A DNA stretch of 5,780 nt from an uncultured Chloroflexota bacterium (GTDB lineage Bacteria; Chloroflexota; Limnocylindria; Limnocylindrales; CSP1-4). The stretch covers positions 1-5,780 of the forward strand of contig CAIXZV010000299.1 of the NCBI GenBank assembly GCA_903924005.1. The letters run 5' to 3'. A program made the position numbers and the translations under genes. The notes beneath the pieces were generated by a model, which was given only the letters and a program-made list of their open reading frames with translations, made no database searches and was not told the DNA's origin. Positions 1 through 5,780 of this stretch are shown piece by piece (the stretch's first letter is position 1; each line of letters opens with the position of its first letter).

Positions 1-1
1 G

Positions 2-424
2 CCGGAGCGGTTTGCGCCGCTGGCCGACCTCTTCCGGCGGGCGTCGGCCGCCAACGGGCACGCAGCGGCCCCGCGGCTGTCCATCAACTCCCACGGCTAC
101 ATCGCCGAGACCTCCGCGCAGGCCGCCGACGAGGCGTTCCCGCCCCTCTCCGCGATGATGAACCGCATCGCCCGCGAGCGGGGCTTCAGCGGCATGACCC
201 GGGCATCGTTTGACGCGTCGCGGTCGCTGCGCGGCGCGGACTTTGTGGGCTCCCCGGCCGAAGTGGCTGAGAAGATCCTCTGGCAGCGGGAGCTGTTTGG
301 CCACGACCGCTTCCTGCTGCAGATCATCGGCGGCGGGATGCCGCACGCCAACGTGCTGCGGGCGATCGAGCTCTACGGGACCCGCGTGGCGCAGGAGGTC
401 CGGAAGGCGGTCGCCGCCGGCTGA
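2..424 (+). CDS. LLM-class flavin-dependent oxidoreductase, C-terminal part (5' end outside window)
   Basis: Only the last 140 residues of this protein are visible; the reading frame enters from the left edge and ends at TGA 422-424. Family members are roughly 330-360 residues, so more than half is missing. The recognisable C-terminal signature of the bacterial luciferase-like (LLM) fold is present: a SHGYIAE segment followed by QAADEAFPP, then GSPAEVAEKIL, FGHDRFLLQ, GGGMPH and the closing IELYGTRVAQEVRK helix. In this superfamily these C-terminal strands and helices complete the TIM barrel that binds FMN or F420 and supports oxidation or reduction of a small substrate. The substrate cannot be inferred here and no N-terminal cofactor residues are visible. 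It is co-oriented with the prolyl oligopeptidase 20 bases downstream, but that gene appears to have its own promoter, so an operon is uncertain. Phe codon choice depends on context: TTT before G in 4 of 4 cases, TTC in the other 4. Confidence 0.88.
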   Translation, partial: PERFAPLADLFRRASAANGHAAAPRLSINSHGYIAETSAQAADEAFPPLSAMMNRIARERGFSGMTRASFDASRSLRGADFVGSPAEVAEKILWQRELFGHDRFLLQIIGGGMPHANVLRAIELYGTRVAQEVRKAVAAG

Positions 425-432
425 CGAGCGGT

Positions 433-447
433 TACGATGCCTCGATG
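433..447 (+). promoter_or_regulatory. Candidate leaderless promoter of the prolyl oligopeptidase gene
   Basis: TACGAT at 433-438 matches the TANNNT -10 consensus and lies exactly 6 bases before the ATG at 445. Transcription would therefore begin at or next to the start codon. No Shine-Dalgarno core (GGAGG, GAGG or AGGA) lies within 15 bases upstream; the AGGAGG at 393-398 is too far away. No clear -35 box is visible 16-18 bases upstream of the TACGAT. The same geometry precedes the methyltransferase gene in this window. Leaderless transcripts with this spacing are well known in Actinobacteria and Deinococcus; applying that here is inference. Confidence 0.5.
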
Positions 448-2535
448 ACGTACTCGTACCCCGTCCCGCCCACGTCGGATCAGGTGGACGACCATCACGG
501 CACGCTCGTCCCGGACCCGTATCGTCCGCTCGAGGACGCGGACGCGCCGGCCACCCGCGCCTGGATCACCGCGGAGAACCGGTTGACCGAGGAGCTCCTG
601 GCGGCAGTCCCGGACCGCGAGGCGATCCGCGCGCGGCTGGCGCAGCTCTGGGACGTCCCGCGCCACGGGGTCCCGTGGCGGCGCGGCGACCGCTGGTTCC
701 AGCTACGCAACACCGGCCTCCAGAACCAGGACGTCCTCTGGACGTCTGACGGGCCCGAGGCCGAGGGACGCGTGCTCCTGGACCTCAATCAGCGCAACGC
801 GGCCGGAACCACCACCCTCAACGCCACATCGGTCTCGCCCGGCGGGCGGCTGGTGGCGGTGGCGCTCTCGGAGGCGGGCTCGGACTGGCAGACGTGGCGC
901 GTCCTGCACACCGACGACGGGACCGAGCTCCCCGACCGGATCGAATGGAGCAAGTTCTCGGGCGCCGCGTGGACCCACGATGAGGCTGGCTTCTTCTATG
1001 GCCGATATGCCGAGCCGGCCCTGGGCGCCGCGTTCGAGGCGACAAACCAGGCGATGGAGCTGCGCTATCACCGGCTGGGCGCAGACGCAGGCCAGGACCC
1101 CATCGTGTACGCGCGGCCCGACCATCCCGACTGGGGCTTCGAGCCTGAGGTCTCCGAGGACGGCGACCTGCTGGTGATCTCCGTCTGGCGCGGAACGGAC
1201 CCCGAGACCCGGATCCATGTCGCAGACCTGGGCTCGTTCCGTGGCGACGGGCCACTCGCCGTCCGGCCCCTCCTCGACGCCGCGGACGCCGAGTACGGCC
1301 TGGTGGCGACCGTCGGCCGAACGCTCTACCTGCGGACCAACCTCGCCGCGCCCAACCACCGCCTCGTCGCGCTGGACGCGGACGCCGGCGATCCCGCCGA
1401 GGCCGCCAAGGCCGGCGTCGGCGCTTCGCTGCGCGAGGTGATCGCTGAGGGCGCCGACGCGCTCGAGTCCGTGACACTCGCCGGCGGGCGACTCGCGGCG
1501 GTGACCCTCCACGACGCCCACAGCCGCCTCGCGCTGTTGGAGCTGGACGGGACGCCCGTCGTCGAGGTCGAGCTCCCGGGCACCGGGACCATCGCGGCGC
1601 TCGACGGCCAGCGCAAGGACCCGGACCTCTACGTCTCGCTGATGGGCTTCGCCGCCCCCAAGCAGCTGCTGGCGGTCCGGATGGCGGACGGTGTCGTCCG
1701 GGCGCTCCCCTCCGTCGGCCTTCTGTGGGACCCCGATGCGTTCATCACCGAGCAGGTCTTCGCCACCTCGGCCGACGGGACCCGCATCCCGCTCTTCCTC
1801 GCCCGGCGCCGCGACATCGTCCCCACAGGCGACGTCCCCACCCTCCTGTACGGCTACGGCGGCTTTGCCGTCGCCATTGGACCCATGTTCAAGCCCGAGT
1901 GGCTTGCGTGGATGGAGCGCGGCGGGCTGCTCGCGGTCGCCTCGTTGCGCGGCGGTTCCGAGTACGGGACGACATGGCACAACGCGGGCCGGCTGGCGAA
2001 CAAGCAGAACGTCTTTGACGACTTCGCGGCGGCGCTCCGCTGGCTGGCCTCGAGCGGCTGGACCAACCCTGCGCGGATCGGGATCACCGGCCGCTCCAAC
2101 GGCGGGCTGCTCGTTGGCGCAACGCTGACGCAGCACCCGGAGCTGATGGGCGCCGCGGTCCCCGAGGTGGGCGTGATGGACATGCTGCGGTTCCACAAGT
2201 TCACCATCGGCTGGGGCTGGACAAGCGACTTCGGCAGCCCCGACGACCCCGAGCAGTTTGGCTGGGTCCGCGCCTACTCGCCGCTCCACAACGTGGCGCA
2301 GGGCACGGCCTACCCGCCGACGCTCGTGACCACCGGCGACCACGACGACCGCGTGGTGCCGGGGCACTCGTTCAAGTTCGCGGCGGCGCTCCAGGCGGCG
2401 CAGGCGGGCGATGCGCCGGTGCTAATCCGCGTGGACACGGACGCTGGGCACGGCGCGGGCAAGCCGGTTGGCAAGCTGATCGACGAGCGCGCGGACGTGC
2501 TCGCGTTCCTCACGCTTGCGCTGGGCTCGGCGTAG
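445..2535 (+). CDS. S9A family prolyl oligopeptidase (serine peptidase)
   Basis: A 696-residue cytosolic serine endopeptidase that cleaves short peptides on the carboxyl side of proline; this family normally spans about 680-710 residues, so it is full length. The N-terminal helix region carries the family motif DPYRPLED (residues 24-31). Residues about 75-430 form the beta-propeller that restricts substrate size, and an alpha/beta-hydrolase domain follows from about 435. In that domain are YGYGGF (469-474), the nucleophile motif GRSNGG with Ser551, HDDRVVP with the likely catalytic Asp634 and substrate-carboxylate-binding Arg636, and AGHGAGKP with catalytic His669. GWTSDFG (591-597) matches the proline-stacking Trp region, probably Trp592. 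No signal peptide is seen. The start at 445 follows a TANNNT box by 6 bases and lacks a Shine-Dalgarno. The gene runs convergently into the phosphoglucomutase gene 14 bases away. Likely role: peptide turnover or nutrient scavenging. Confidence 0.96.
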   Translation: MTYSYPVPPTSDQVDDHHGTLVPDPYRPLEDADAPATRAWITAENRLTEELLAAVPDREAIRARLAQLWDVPRHGVPWRRGDRWFQLRNTGLQNQDVLWTSDGPEAEGRVLLDLNQRNAAGTTTLNATSVSPGGRLVAVALSEAGSDWQTWRVLHTDDGTELPDRIEWSKFSGAAWTHDEAGFFYGRYAEPALGAAFEATNQAMELRYHRLGADAGQDPIVYARPDHPDWGFEPEVSEDGDLLVISVWRGTDPETRIHVADLGSFRGDGPLAVRPLLDAADAEYGLVATVGRTLYLRTNLAAPNHRLVALDADAGDPAEAAKAGVGASLREVIAEGADALESVTLAGGRLAAVTLHDAHSRLALLELDGTPVVEVELPGTGTIAALDGQRKDPDLYVSLMGFAAPKQLLAVRMADGVVRALPSVGLLWDPDAFITEQVFATSADGTRIPLFLARRRDIVPTGDVPTLLYGYGGFAVAIGPMFKPEWLAWMERGGLLAVASLRGGSEYGTTWHNAGRLANKQNVFDDFAAALRWLASSGWTNPARIGITGRSNGGLLVGATLTQHPELMGAAVPEVGVMDMLRFHKFTIGWGWTSDFGSPDDPEQFGWVRAYSPLHNVAQGTAYPPTLVTTGDHDDRVVPGHSFKFAAALQAAQAGDAPVLIRVDTDAGHGAGKPVGKLIDERADVLAFLTLALGSA

Positions 2536-2553
2536 CTGGGCATCGGTGCCTAG
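2536..2553. terminator. Hairpin in the convergent gap, possible terminator without a U-tract
   Basis: On the + strand CTGGGCA, a TCGG loop and TGCCTAG form a 7-bp stem with one G-U wobble and a 4-base loop. It fills the whole 14-base gap between the two convergent stop codons and overlaps the phosphoglucomutase stop (2550-2552). Read from the - strand the wobble becomes an A-C mismatch, so the structure is better for + strand transcripts. No run of T follows on either side, so this is not a canonical intrinsic terminator. It may only slow polymerase or act with Rho, or it may be chance. Confidence 0.3.
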
Positions 2554-4202
2554 ACGGCCGCAGCGATGATCGCCTGAGCCTCCTCGAGGATCTGCCCCAG
2601 GTGCTCCTCGCCGCGGAACGACTCCGCGTAGACCTTCGTGACGTTCTCCGTGCCTGACGGGCGGGCGGCAAACCAGCCCTGCGCCGTGGTGACCTTGAGA
2701 CCGCCAATCGGCGCGCCGTTGCCGGGCGCCTTCGTCAGCTTGGCCGTGATGGGATCGCCGGCCAGCGTCGTGGCCGTCACGGCGTCCGGCGAGAGGCGGC
2801 CAAGCGCGGCCTTCACCTCGGGCGTGGCCGGCGCGTCAATGCGCTTGTAGGCCGGGGCGCCAAAGCGATCGGTCAGCCCGGCGTACACCTCGGCCGGGTT
2901 CTTGCCCAGCTTCGCCGTGAGCTCGCAGGCCAGCAGATCGGCAATCAGGCCGTCCTTGTCGGTTGTCCAGACGGTCCCGTCGCGACGCAGGAATGAGGCG
3001 CCGGCGCTCTCCTCGCCGCCAAAGCCGATGGACCCGTCCACCAGGCCATCAACGAACCACTTGAAGCCCACCGGCACCTCCACAAGCCGCCGGTCAAGCG
3101 AGGCGACGACGCGGTCGATGATCGAGGAGCTGACCAGCGTCTTGCCCACGGCGGTTGTCGCGGGCCAGGCGCGGCCGCCGCCAAACAGGTACGAGATGGC
3201 CGCCGACAGGACGTGGTTTGGGTTCATCAGCCCGGTGCCGGGGACGACGATCCCGTGGCGATCGGCATCGGCGTCGTTGCCCATCGCCAGGTCAAAGCGG
3301 TCCCGCAACGCGACCAGGCCCGCCATGGCGAACGGCGAGGACGGGTCCATCCGGATCTTCCCGTCCCAGTCGAGGGTCATGAAGGCGAACTGCGGATCGA
3401 CCGCCTCGTTGGTGACCGTCAGGTCCAAGCCGTACGTCTCGCCAATCAGGCCCCAATACGCCACGGCCGCGCCGCCAAGCGGGTCAACGCCCAGCCGCAG
3501 CCCGGAGCCGCGGATGGCGTCCATGTCCACCACGTTTGCCAGGTCATCCACGTAGATGGCGCGGAAGTCGTAGCCAATCGCCTGGGCTCGAGCGCGCTCA
3601 AACGGGACGCGCGCGACGCCGGCGAGACCGTCCGAGCCCTTGGCCTCGAGGATCCGGTTTGCCTCGTCCTGGATCCACTTGGTGACGTCCGTGTCCGCGG
3701 GGCCGCCGTTTGGCGGGTTGTACTTGAAGCCGCCGTCATCGGGCGGGTTGTGCGAGGGCGTGACCACGATGCCGTCCGCCAGGCCCGGCCCGGACAGGCT
3801 CCGGCCGTGGTTGGCCACGAGGATGGCATGCGAGACCGCGGGCGTTGGCGTGTAGCCGTCCTCCGCGTCCACGCGAACATCCACGCCGTTGGCGGCCAGC
3901 ACCTCTAGCGCCGTGCGCCAGGCGGGCTCGCTCAGCGCATGGGTGTCGCGGCCGATGTACAGCGGTCCGGTGTAGCCCTTGCCCTTGCGGTAGCGGCAGA
4001 TCGCCTCGGTTGTGGCGAGGATGTGGTCCTCGTTGAACGCGGCGTTGATCGCTGAGCCGCGGTGGCCTGAGGTGCCAAACGCGACACGCTGGGCCGGGTT
4101 GGCCGGATCCGGGTGGATCTCGTCGTACGCGCGCAGCAGGGCAGGGATGTCAACGAGGTCGCGGGCTTCAGCGGCCTGGCCTGCGCGCGGGTGCTGGGAC
4201 AT
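2550..4202 (-). CDS. pgm: Phosphoglucomutase, alpha-D-glucose phosphate-specific
   Basis: A 550-residue enzyme interconverting glucose 1-phosphate and glucose 6-phosphate through a glucose 1,6-bisphosphate intermediate (EC 5.4.2.2), linking glycogen or sugar-nucleotide synthesis to glycolysis. All four active-site loops of the alpha-D-phosphohexomutase superfamily are visible in order: the phosphoserine loop TPSHNP (148-153, Ser150), the Mg-binding loop NDADADRHG (309-317, Asp310, Asp312, Asp314), the sugar-discriminating GEESAG (396-401) and the phosphate-binding RPSGTEN (514-520). An early FGTSGHRG (42-49) is typical of the bacterial Pgm group rather than the phosphomannomutase group, and the length matches that group (about 545-550). 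The ATG at 4202 is preceded by AGAGGA at the right distance. It lies 37 bases downstream of the methyltransferase stop and is probably co-transcribed with it, although a TATCGT box in that gene's last codons could provide its own promoter. Seven of ten Phe codons before G are TTT, and none elsewhere. Confidence 0.97.
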   Translation of the reverse strand: MSQHPRAGQAAEARDLVDIPALLRAYDEIHPDPANPAQRVAFGTSGHRGSAINAAFNEDHILATTEAICRYRKGKGYTGPLYIGRDTHALSEPAWRTALEVLAANGVDVRVDAEDGYTPTPAVSHAILVANHGRSLSGPGLADGIVVTPSHNPPDDGGFKYNPPNGGPADTDVTKWIQDEANRILEAKGSDGLAGVARVPFERARAQAIGYDFRAIYVDDLANVVDMDAIRGSGLRLGVDPLGGAAVAYWGLIGETYGLDLTVTNEAVDPQFAFMTLDWDGKIRMDPSSPFAMAGLVALRDRFDLAMGNDADADRHGIVVPGTGLMNPNHVLSAAISYLFGGGRAWPATTAVGKTLVSSSIIDRVVASLDRRLVEVPVGFKWFVDGLVDGSIGFGGEESAGASFLRRDGTVWTTDKDGLIADLLACELTAKLGKNPAEVYAGLTDRFGAPAYKRIDAPATPEVKAALGRLSPDAVTATTLAGDPITAKLTKAPGNGAPIGGLKVTTAQGWFAARPSGTENVTKVYAESFRGEEHLGQILEEAQAIIAAAV

Positions 4203-4247
4203 CGGGTCCTCTGCGGAATGGTGGGACGGATCGTCTCGGTCACGATA
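4203..4247 (-). promoter_or_regulatory. Shine-Dalgarno and candidate internal promoter of pgm
   Basis: Reading the - strand, AGAGGA (4212-4207) sits four bases before the ATG (4202-4200) and is a good Shine-Dalgarno; it supports this start over the GTG at 4243. Further upstream, TATCGT (4247-4242) lies inside the last codons of the methyltransferase and matches TANNNT, which would start transcription near 4235 and give a leader of about 33 bases. No convincing -35 element accompanies it, so the promoter part is weak while the ribosome site is solid. Confidence 0.45.
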
Positions 4248-5043
4248 CCCGGCGCGCGGTCACAACGACCGTGTCGTCCGCCGGCTCCGGCGCGCGGCCG
4301 GTATAGGGCCCCTCGACGATGACGCTGGAGAAGCCAGCCCCCTCAAGCATTGCGGTCAATTGTTCTGGAAGGTAGTACGTGTTGAGGAGGGAGCCTGACT
4401 CCTCCCGGACCAGGCGGCCGTCGCGCCACAGCCAGGCGCGGATCTCAAGCCTCTGGCATCGCAGGTTGGCGTCGTAGCACGCAGCCCGTGAGAGCAGCTC
4501 CAGCTCGTCGCCGTCCGAGAGGGTGGCGCGTGGGCCAGTCTCGGGCCATGGCGAAGGGTAGATCCGGGCAGGATCCGACATGCGGGCGTGATCCGCCTCG
4601 GTGGGCGGCTCGTAGCTCAGGAGCACCGCGCCACCGGGAATGAGATGGTCGTGGATCCGTCGGAGCGCGGCCGCGTCGCGCTCGGGGCTGCCGCCAATCG
4701 CGAAGGACCCAATCGAGAAGATCGTCGCGTATCGCCGCGGCCGATCGAGTCCGTCGAAGGCCTGCACCGCGAGACGTCCCTCAATGTGGACCCCGGCCAA
4801 GGCGGCAGCATCGCGAGCGTACTGCACCATGTCGGGGGAGATGTCCGTCCCGTCAACATCAAAGCCCTCGGCGAGCAGCGGCACGAGGAGCCGACCGGTG
4901 CCGCACCCGAGATCCAGCGCCGGCTCCCCAAACCGCCCGATGGCCGCCCGCAGGTATGCAAGCTCAACAGGTTCGGGCTTGTTGACCTCGGCCCACCATC
5001 GGGCGATGAGCCCGTAATGCCACGTGCCAGTCTGTTTGCCCAT
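4240..5043 (-). CDS. Class I SAM-dependent methyltransferase
   Basis: A 267-residue protein with the Rossmann-like methyltransferase fold. Motif I is LDLGCGTG (43-50), the SAM glycine loop. The following GTDIS (65-69) supplies the acidic residue (Asp67) expected to contact the SAM ribose, and DMVQYAR follows as the usual helix. A later HLIPGGAVLL (133-142) is the post-III loop and strand common in small-molecule methyltransferases. The N-terminal GLIARWW (11-17) resembles the Methyltransf_25 group. No transmembrane segment is seen and the methyl acceptor cannot be predicted. The ATG at 5043 is chosen because the frame, although open far upstream, would otherwise run antisense through the ABC ATPase gene, and because homology-like sequence begins at MGKQTGTWHYG. 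It has no Shine-Dalgarno; a TATCGT box ends 6 bases before the ATG. A short stretch near residues 224-233 uses A/T-ending codons (CCA GAA CAA TTG, GCA, CTT) unlike the rest. Confidence 0.88.
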   Translation of the reverse strand: MGKQTGTWHYGLIARWWAEVNKPEPVELAYLRAAIGRFGEPALDLGCGTGRLLVPLLAEGFDVDGTDISPDMVQYARDAAALAGVHIEGRLAVQAFDGLDRPRRYATIFSIGSFAIGGSPERDAAALRRIHDHLIPGGAVLLSYEPPTEADHARMSDPARIYPSPWPETGPRATLSDGDELELLSRAACYDANLRCQRLEIRAWLWRDGRLVREESGSLLNTYYLPEQLTAMLEGAGFSSVIVEGPYTGRAPEPADDTVVVTARRVS

Positions 5044-5055
5044 GGGCGCACGATA
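5041..5055 (-). promoter_or_regulatory. Candidate leaderless promoter of the methyltransferase gene
   Basis: On the - strand TATCGT (5055-5050) is followed by six bases and then the ATG at 5043. This is the same spacing as upstream of the prolyl oligopeptidase gene. No Shine-Dalgarno is present in the 20 bases before the ATG. A weak -35-like AAGACC lies 17 bases upstream at 5078-5073. Transcription starting on the A of the ATG would give a leaderless mRNA; this is inferred from position only. Confidence 0.45.
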
Positions 5056-5088
5056 CAGCGGCAGCCGCAGATGGTCTTGGGCCCGGCA

Positions 5089-5124
5089 TTGCCGCGCACG
5101 CCGCGAAGCCCTACGATGCGCACA
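5089..5124 (+). promoter_or_regulatory. Candidate sigma70-type promoter of the ABC ATPase gene
   Basis: TTGCCG (5089-5094) and TACGAT (5112-5117) each match the -35 and -10 consensus at four of six positions and are separated by an ideal 17 bases. The predicted transcription start is near A5124, giving a leader of about 103 bases before the ATG at 5227. The whole divergent gap (5044-5226) otherwise holds only the methyltransferase promoter, a small hairpin and the Shine-Dalgarno; I see no clear LacI-type operator or riboswitch in it. Confidence 0.45.
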
Positions 5125-5160
5125 GCCTGAGCCAGCACCTCGTATGGGGCTCGTCCGAGT

Positions 5161-5179
5161 CCGCCAGCATGTCCGGCGG
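5161..5179 (+). other. Small GC-rich hairpin in the ABC ATPase leader
   Basis: CCGCC (5161-5165) and GGCGG (5175-5179) can pair as a 5-bp stem with a 9-base loop inside the predicted mRNA leader. An alternative CCGG/CCGG pairing (5173-5183, 3-base loop) overlaps it. Short stems like this arise often by chance at this GC content, and no regulatory function can be assigned. Confidence 0.2.
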
Positions 5180-5214
5180 CCGGATGCATGAGCCCGCGAT
5201 GACCTGGACGGCAT

Positions 5215-5226
5215 GGAGGTTTGCGC
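5215..5226 (+). promoter_or_regulatory. Strong Shine-Dalgarno of the ABC ATPase gene
   Basis: GGAGG at 5215-5219 is separated by seven bases from the ATG at 5227, an ideal ribosome-binding arrangement. It fixes the start of the ATPase and contrasts with the two neighbouring genes that have no such site. Confidence 0.85.
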
Positions 5227-5780
5227 ATGGCAACCGTCACGTTTGACCACGTCTGGAAGAAGTACGGCGAGGTCACCGCGGTCGAGGATCTCAGCCTCGA
5301 GATCCACGACGGGGAGTTCATGGTCTTGGTCGGCCCGTCCGGCTGCGGGAAGACCACCAGCCTGCGGATGATCGCCGGGCTGGAGGAGGTCACCGACGGC
5401 GACCTCAAGATTGGCGACAAGATCGTCAACGACGTTGCCCCCAAAGACCGCGACATCGCGATGGTCTTCCAGAGCTACGCGCTCTACCCGCACATGTCGG
5501 TCCGAGAGAACCTCTCGTTTGGTCTGAAGCTGCGCAAGGTGAGCAAGACCGAGATCGACAAGCGCATCAACGACGCTGCGGGCATCCTGCAGCTGGAGAA
5601 GCTGCTTGAGCGCAAGCCCAAGGAGCTCTCCGGTGGTCAGCGCCAGCGTGTCGCGCTTGGGCGGGCCATCGTCCGAGAGCCTGCCGTGTTCCTCATGGAC
5701 GAGCCGCTGTACAACCTTGACGCGAAGCTGCGCGTCCAGACCCGTGCAGTGATTGCGAGCCTCCACCAGCGCCTCGGCAC
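5227..5780 (+). CDS. Carbohydrate ABC transporter ATP-binding protein, N-terminal part (3' end outside window)
   Basis: The first 184 complete codons of an ATPase of the MalK/UgpC/MsmX group, which normally has about 360-380 residues, so the H-loop and the C-terminal regulatory (OB-fold/TOBE) domain lie beyond the window. It would sit on the cytoplasmic face of the membrane and drive import of a sugar or glycerol phosphate together with two permeases and a binding protein, none visible here; this group often serves several transporters. Visible motifs: Walker A GPSGCGKT (36-43), Q-loop Gln82 in FQSYALYPHMSV, ABC signature LSGGQRQR (134-141) and Walker B FLMDEP (155-160) with catalytic Glu159. 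The D-loop reads LYNLDAKLR where the family almost always has LSNLDAKLR, so Ser is replaced by Tyr162. Val175 also replaces the usual Glu of the following RAEI motif. The start is fixed by a strong Shine-Dalgarno. The specific substrate cannot be told from this portion. Confidence 0.94.
   Translation, partial: MATVTFDHVWKKYGEVTAVEDLSLEIHDGEFMVLVGPSGCGKTTSLRMIAGLEEVTDGDLKIGDKIVNDVAPKDRDIAMVFQSYALYPHMSVRENLSFGLKLRKVSKTEIDKRINDAAGILQLEKLLERKPKELSGGQRQRVALGRAIVREPAVFLMDEPLYNLDAKLRVQTRAVIASLHQRLG

Noticed and set aside
703..2367. A 554-codon open frame on the - strand opposite the prolyl oligopeptidase gene
   Set aside because: It is a shadow of a GC-rich gene: the translation is rich in Arg, Gly, Ala and Val, shows no family motif, and the opposite strand encodes a full, motif-complete enzyme.
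3213..3908. A 231-codon open frame on the + strand opposite pgm
   Set aside because: Low-complexity antisense translation over the active-site region of a convincing phosphoglucomutase; no ribosome site or recognisable domain.
4203..4243. GTG at 4243 as an upstream start related to pgm
   Set aside because: It is not in the pgm frame and leads to an Arg/Thr/Pro-rich shadow translation; the ATG at 4202 has a proper Shine-Dalgarno and gives the family's usual length.
5116..5130. A four-codon start-stop mini-ORF just after the ABC promoter box
   Set aside because: Its ATG overlaps the predicted -10 box, so it would not be in the transcript.
5169..5246. A 25-codon open frame overlapping the ABC ATPase start, as a possible leader peptide
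   Set aside because: It has no Shine-Dalgarno, no telling residue composition, and it runs out of frame into the ATPase; chance is the simpler explanation.
5044..5766. Upstream extension of the methyltransferase frame to a start near 5766
   Set aside because: The extra 241 codons would run antisense through the ABC ATPase and give no family-like sequence. The methyltransferase begins naturally at the ATG 5043 with a promoter-like box just ahead.
1..5780. Search by eye for CRISPR repeats, insertion sequence ends, tRNA or rRNA genes
   Set aside because: No regularly spaced repeats, terminal inverted repeats, transposase frame or tRNA-like cloverleaf were seen; intergenic space is too small for most of these.

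Overview
The window is a 5.8 kb stretch of a very GC-rich bacterial chromosome with strongly G/C-ending codons. It holds five protein-coding genes, two of them cut by the window edges, and no sign of a mobile element, CRISPR array or RNA gene. The gene types (F420/FMN luciferase-like oxidoreductase, MsmX/UgpC-type sugar ABC ATPase), the high GC and the apparent leaderless starts fit Chloroflexota (for example the Limnocylindria group) or Actinomycetota. This placement is an inference, not proven by the sequence.

Layout. Left block, + strand: the last 140 codons of an LLM-class flavin-dependent oxidoreductase (to 424), then after 20 bases a complete S9A prolyl oligopeptidase (445-2535). Middle block, - strand: an alpha-D-glucose phosphate-specific phosphoglucomutase (4202-2550) convergent with the peptidase across a 14-base gap that holds a small hairpin. 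Upstream of it on the same strand is a class I SAM-dependent methyltransferase (5043-4240), 37 bases away and probably co-transcribed. Right block, + strand: a divergent 183-base intergenic region with candidate promoters in both directions, then the first 184 complete codons of a sugar-type ABC transporter ATPase (5227 to the window end).

Function. Most of these are housekeeping or nutrient-scavenging roles: cleavage of proline-containing peptides, interconversion of glucose 1- and 6-phosphate, and energising carbohydrate uptake. The phosphoglucomutase and the sugar-import ATPase lie within about 1 kb of each other but are transcribed divergently, so a shared pathway is only suggestive. The methyltransferase substrate is unknown.

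I found no convincing undescribed multi-gene system. The observations most worth a second look are: a Tyr replacing the usual Ser in the D-loop of the ABC ATPase; two genes with no Shine-Dalgarno and a TANNNT box exactly 6 bases before the ATG, beside genes with ordinary Shine-Dalgarno sites; and a strict codon-context rule in which all 18 TTT (Phe) codons are followed by G.
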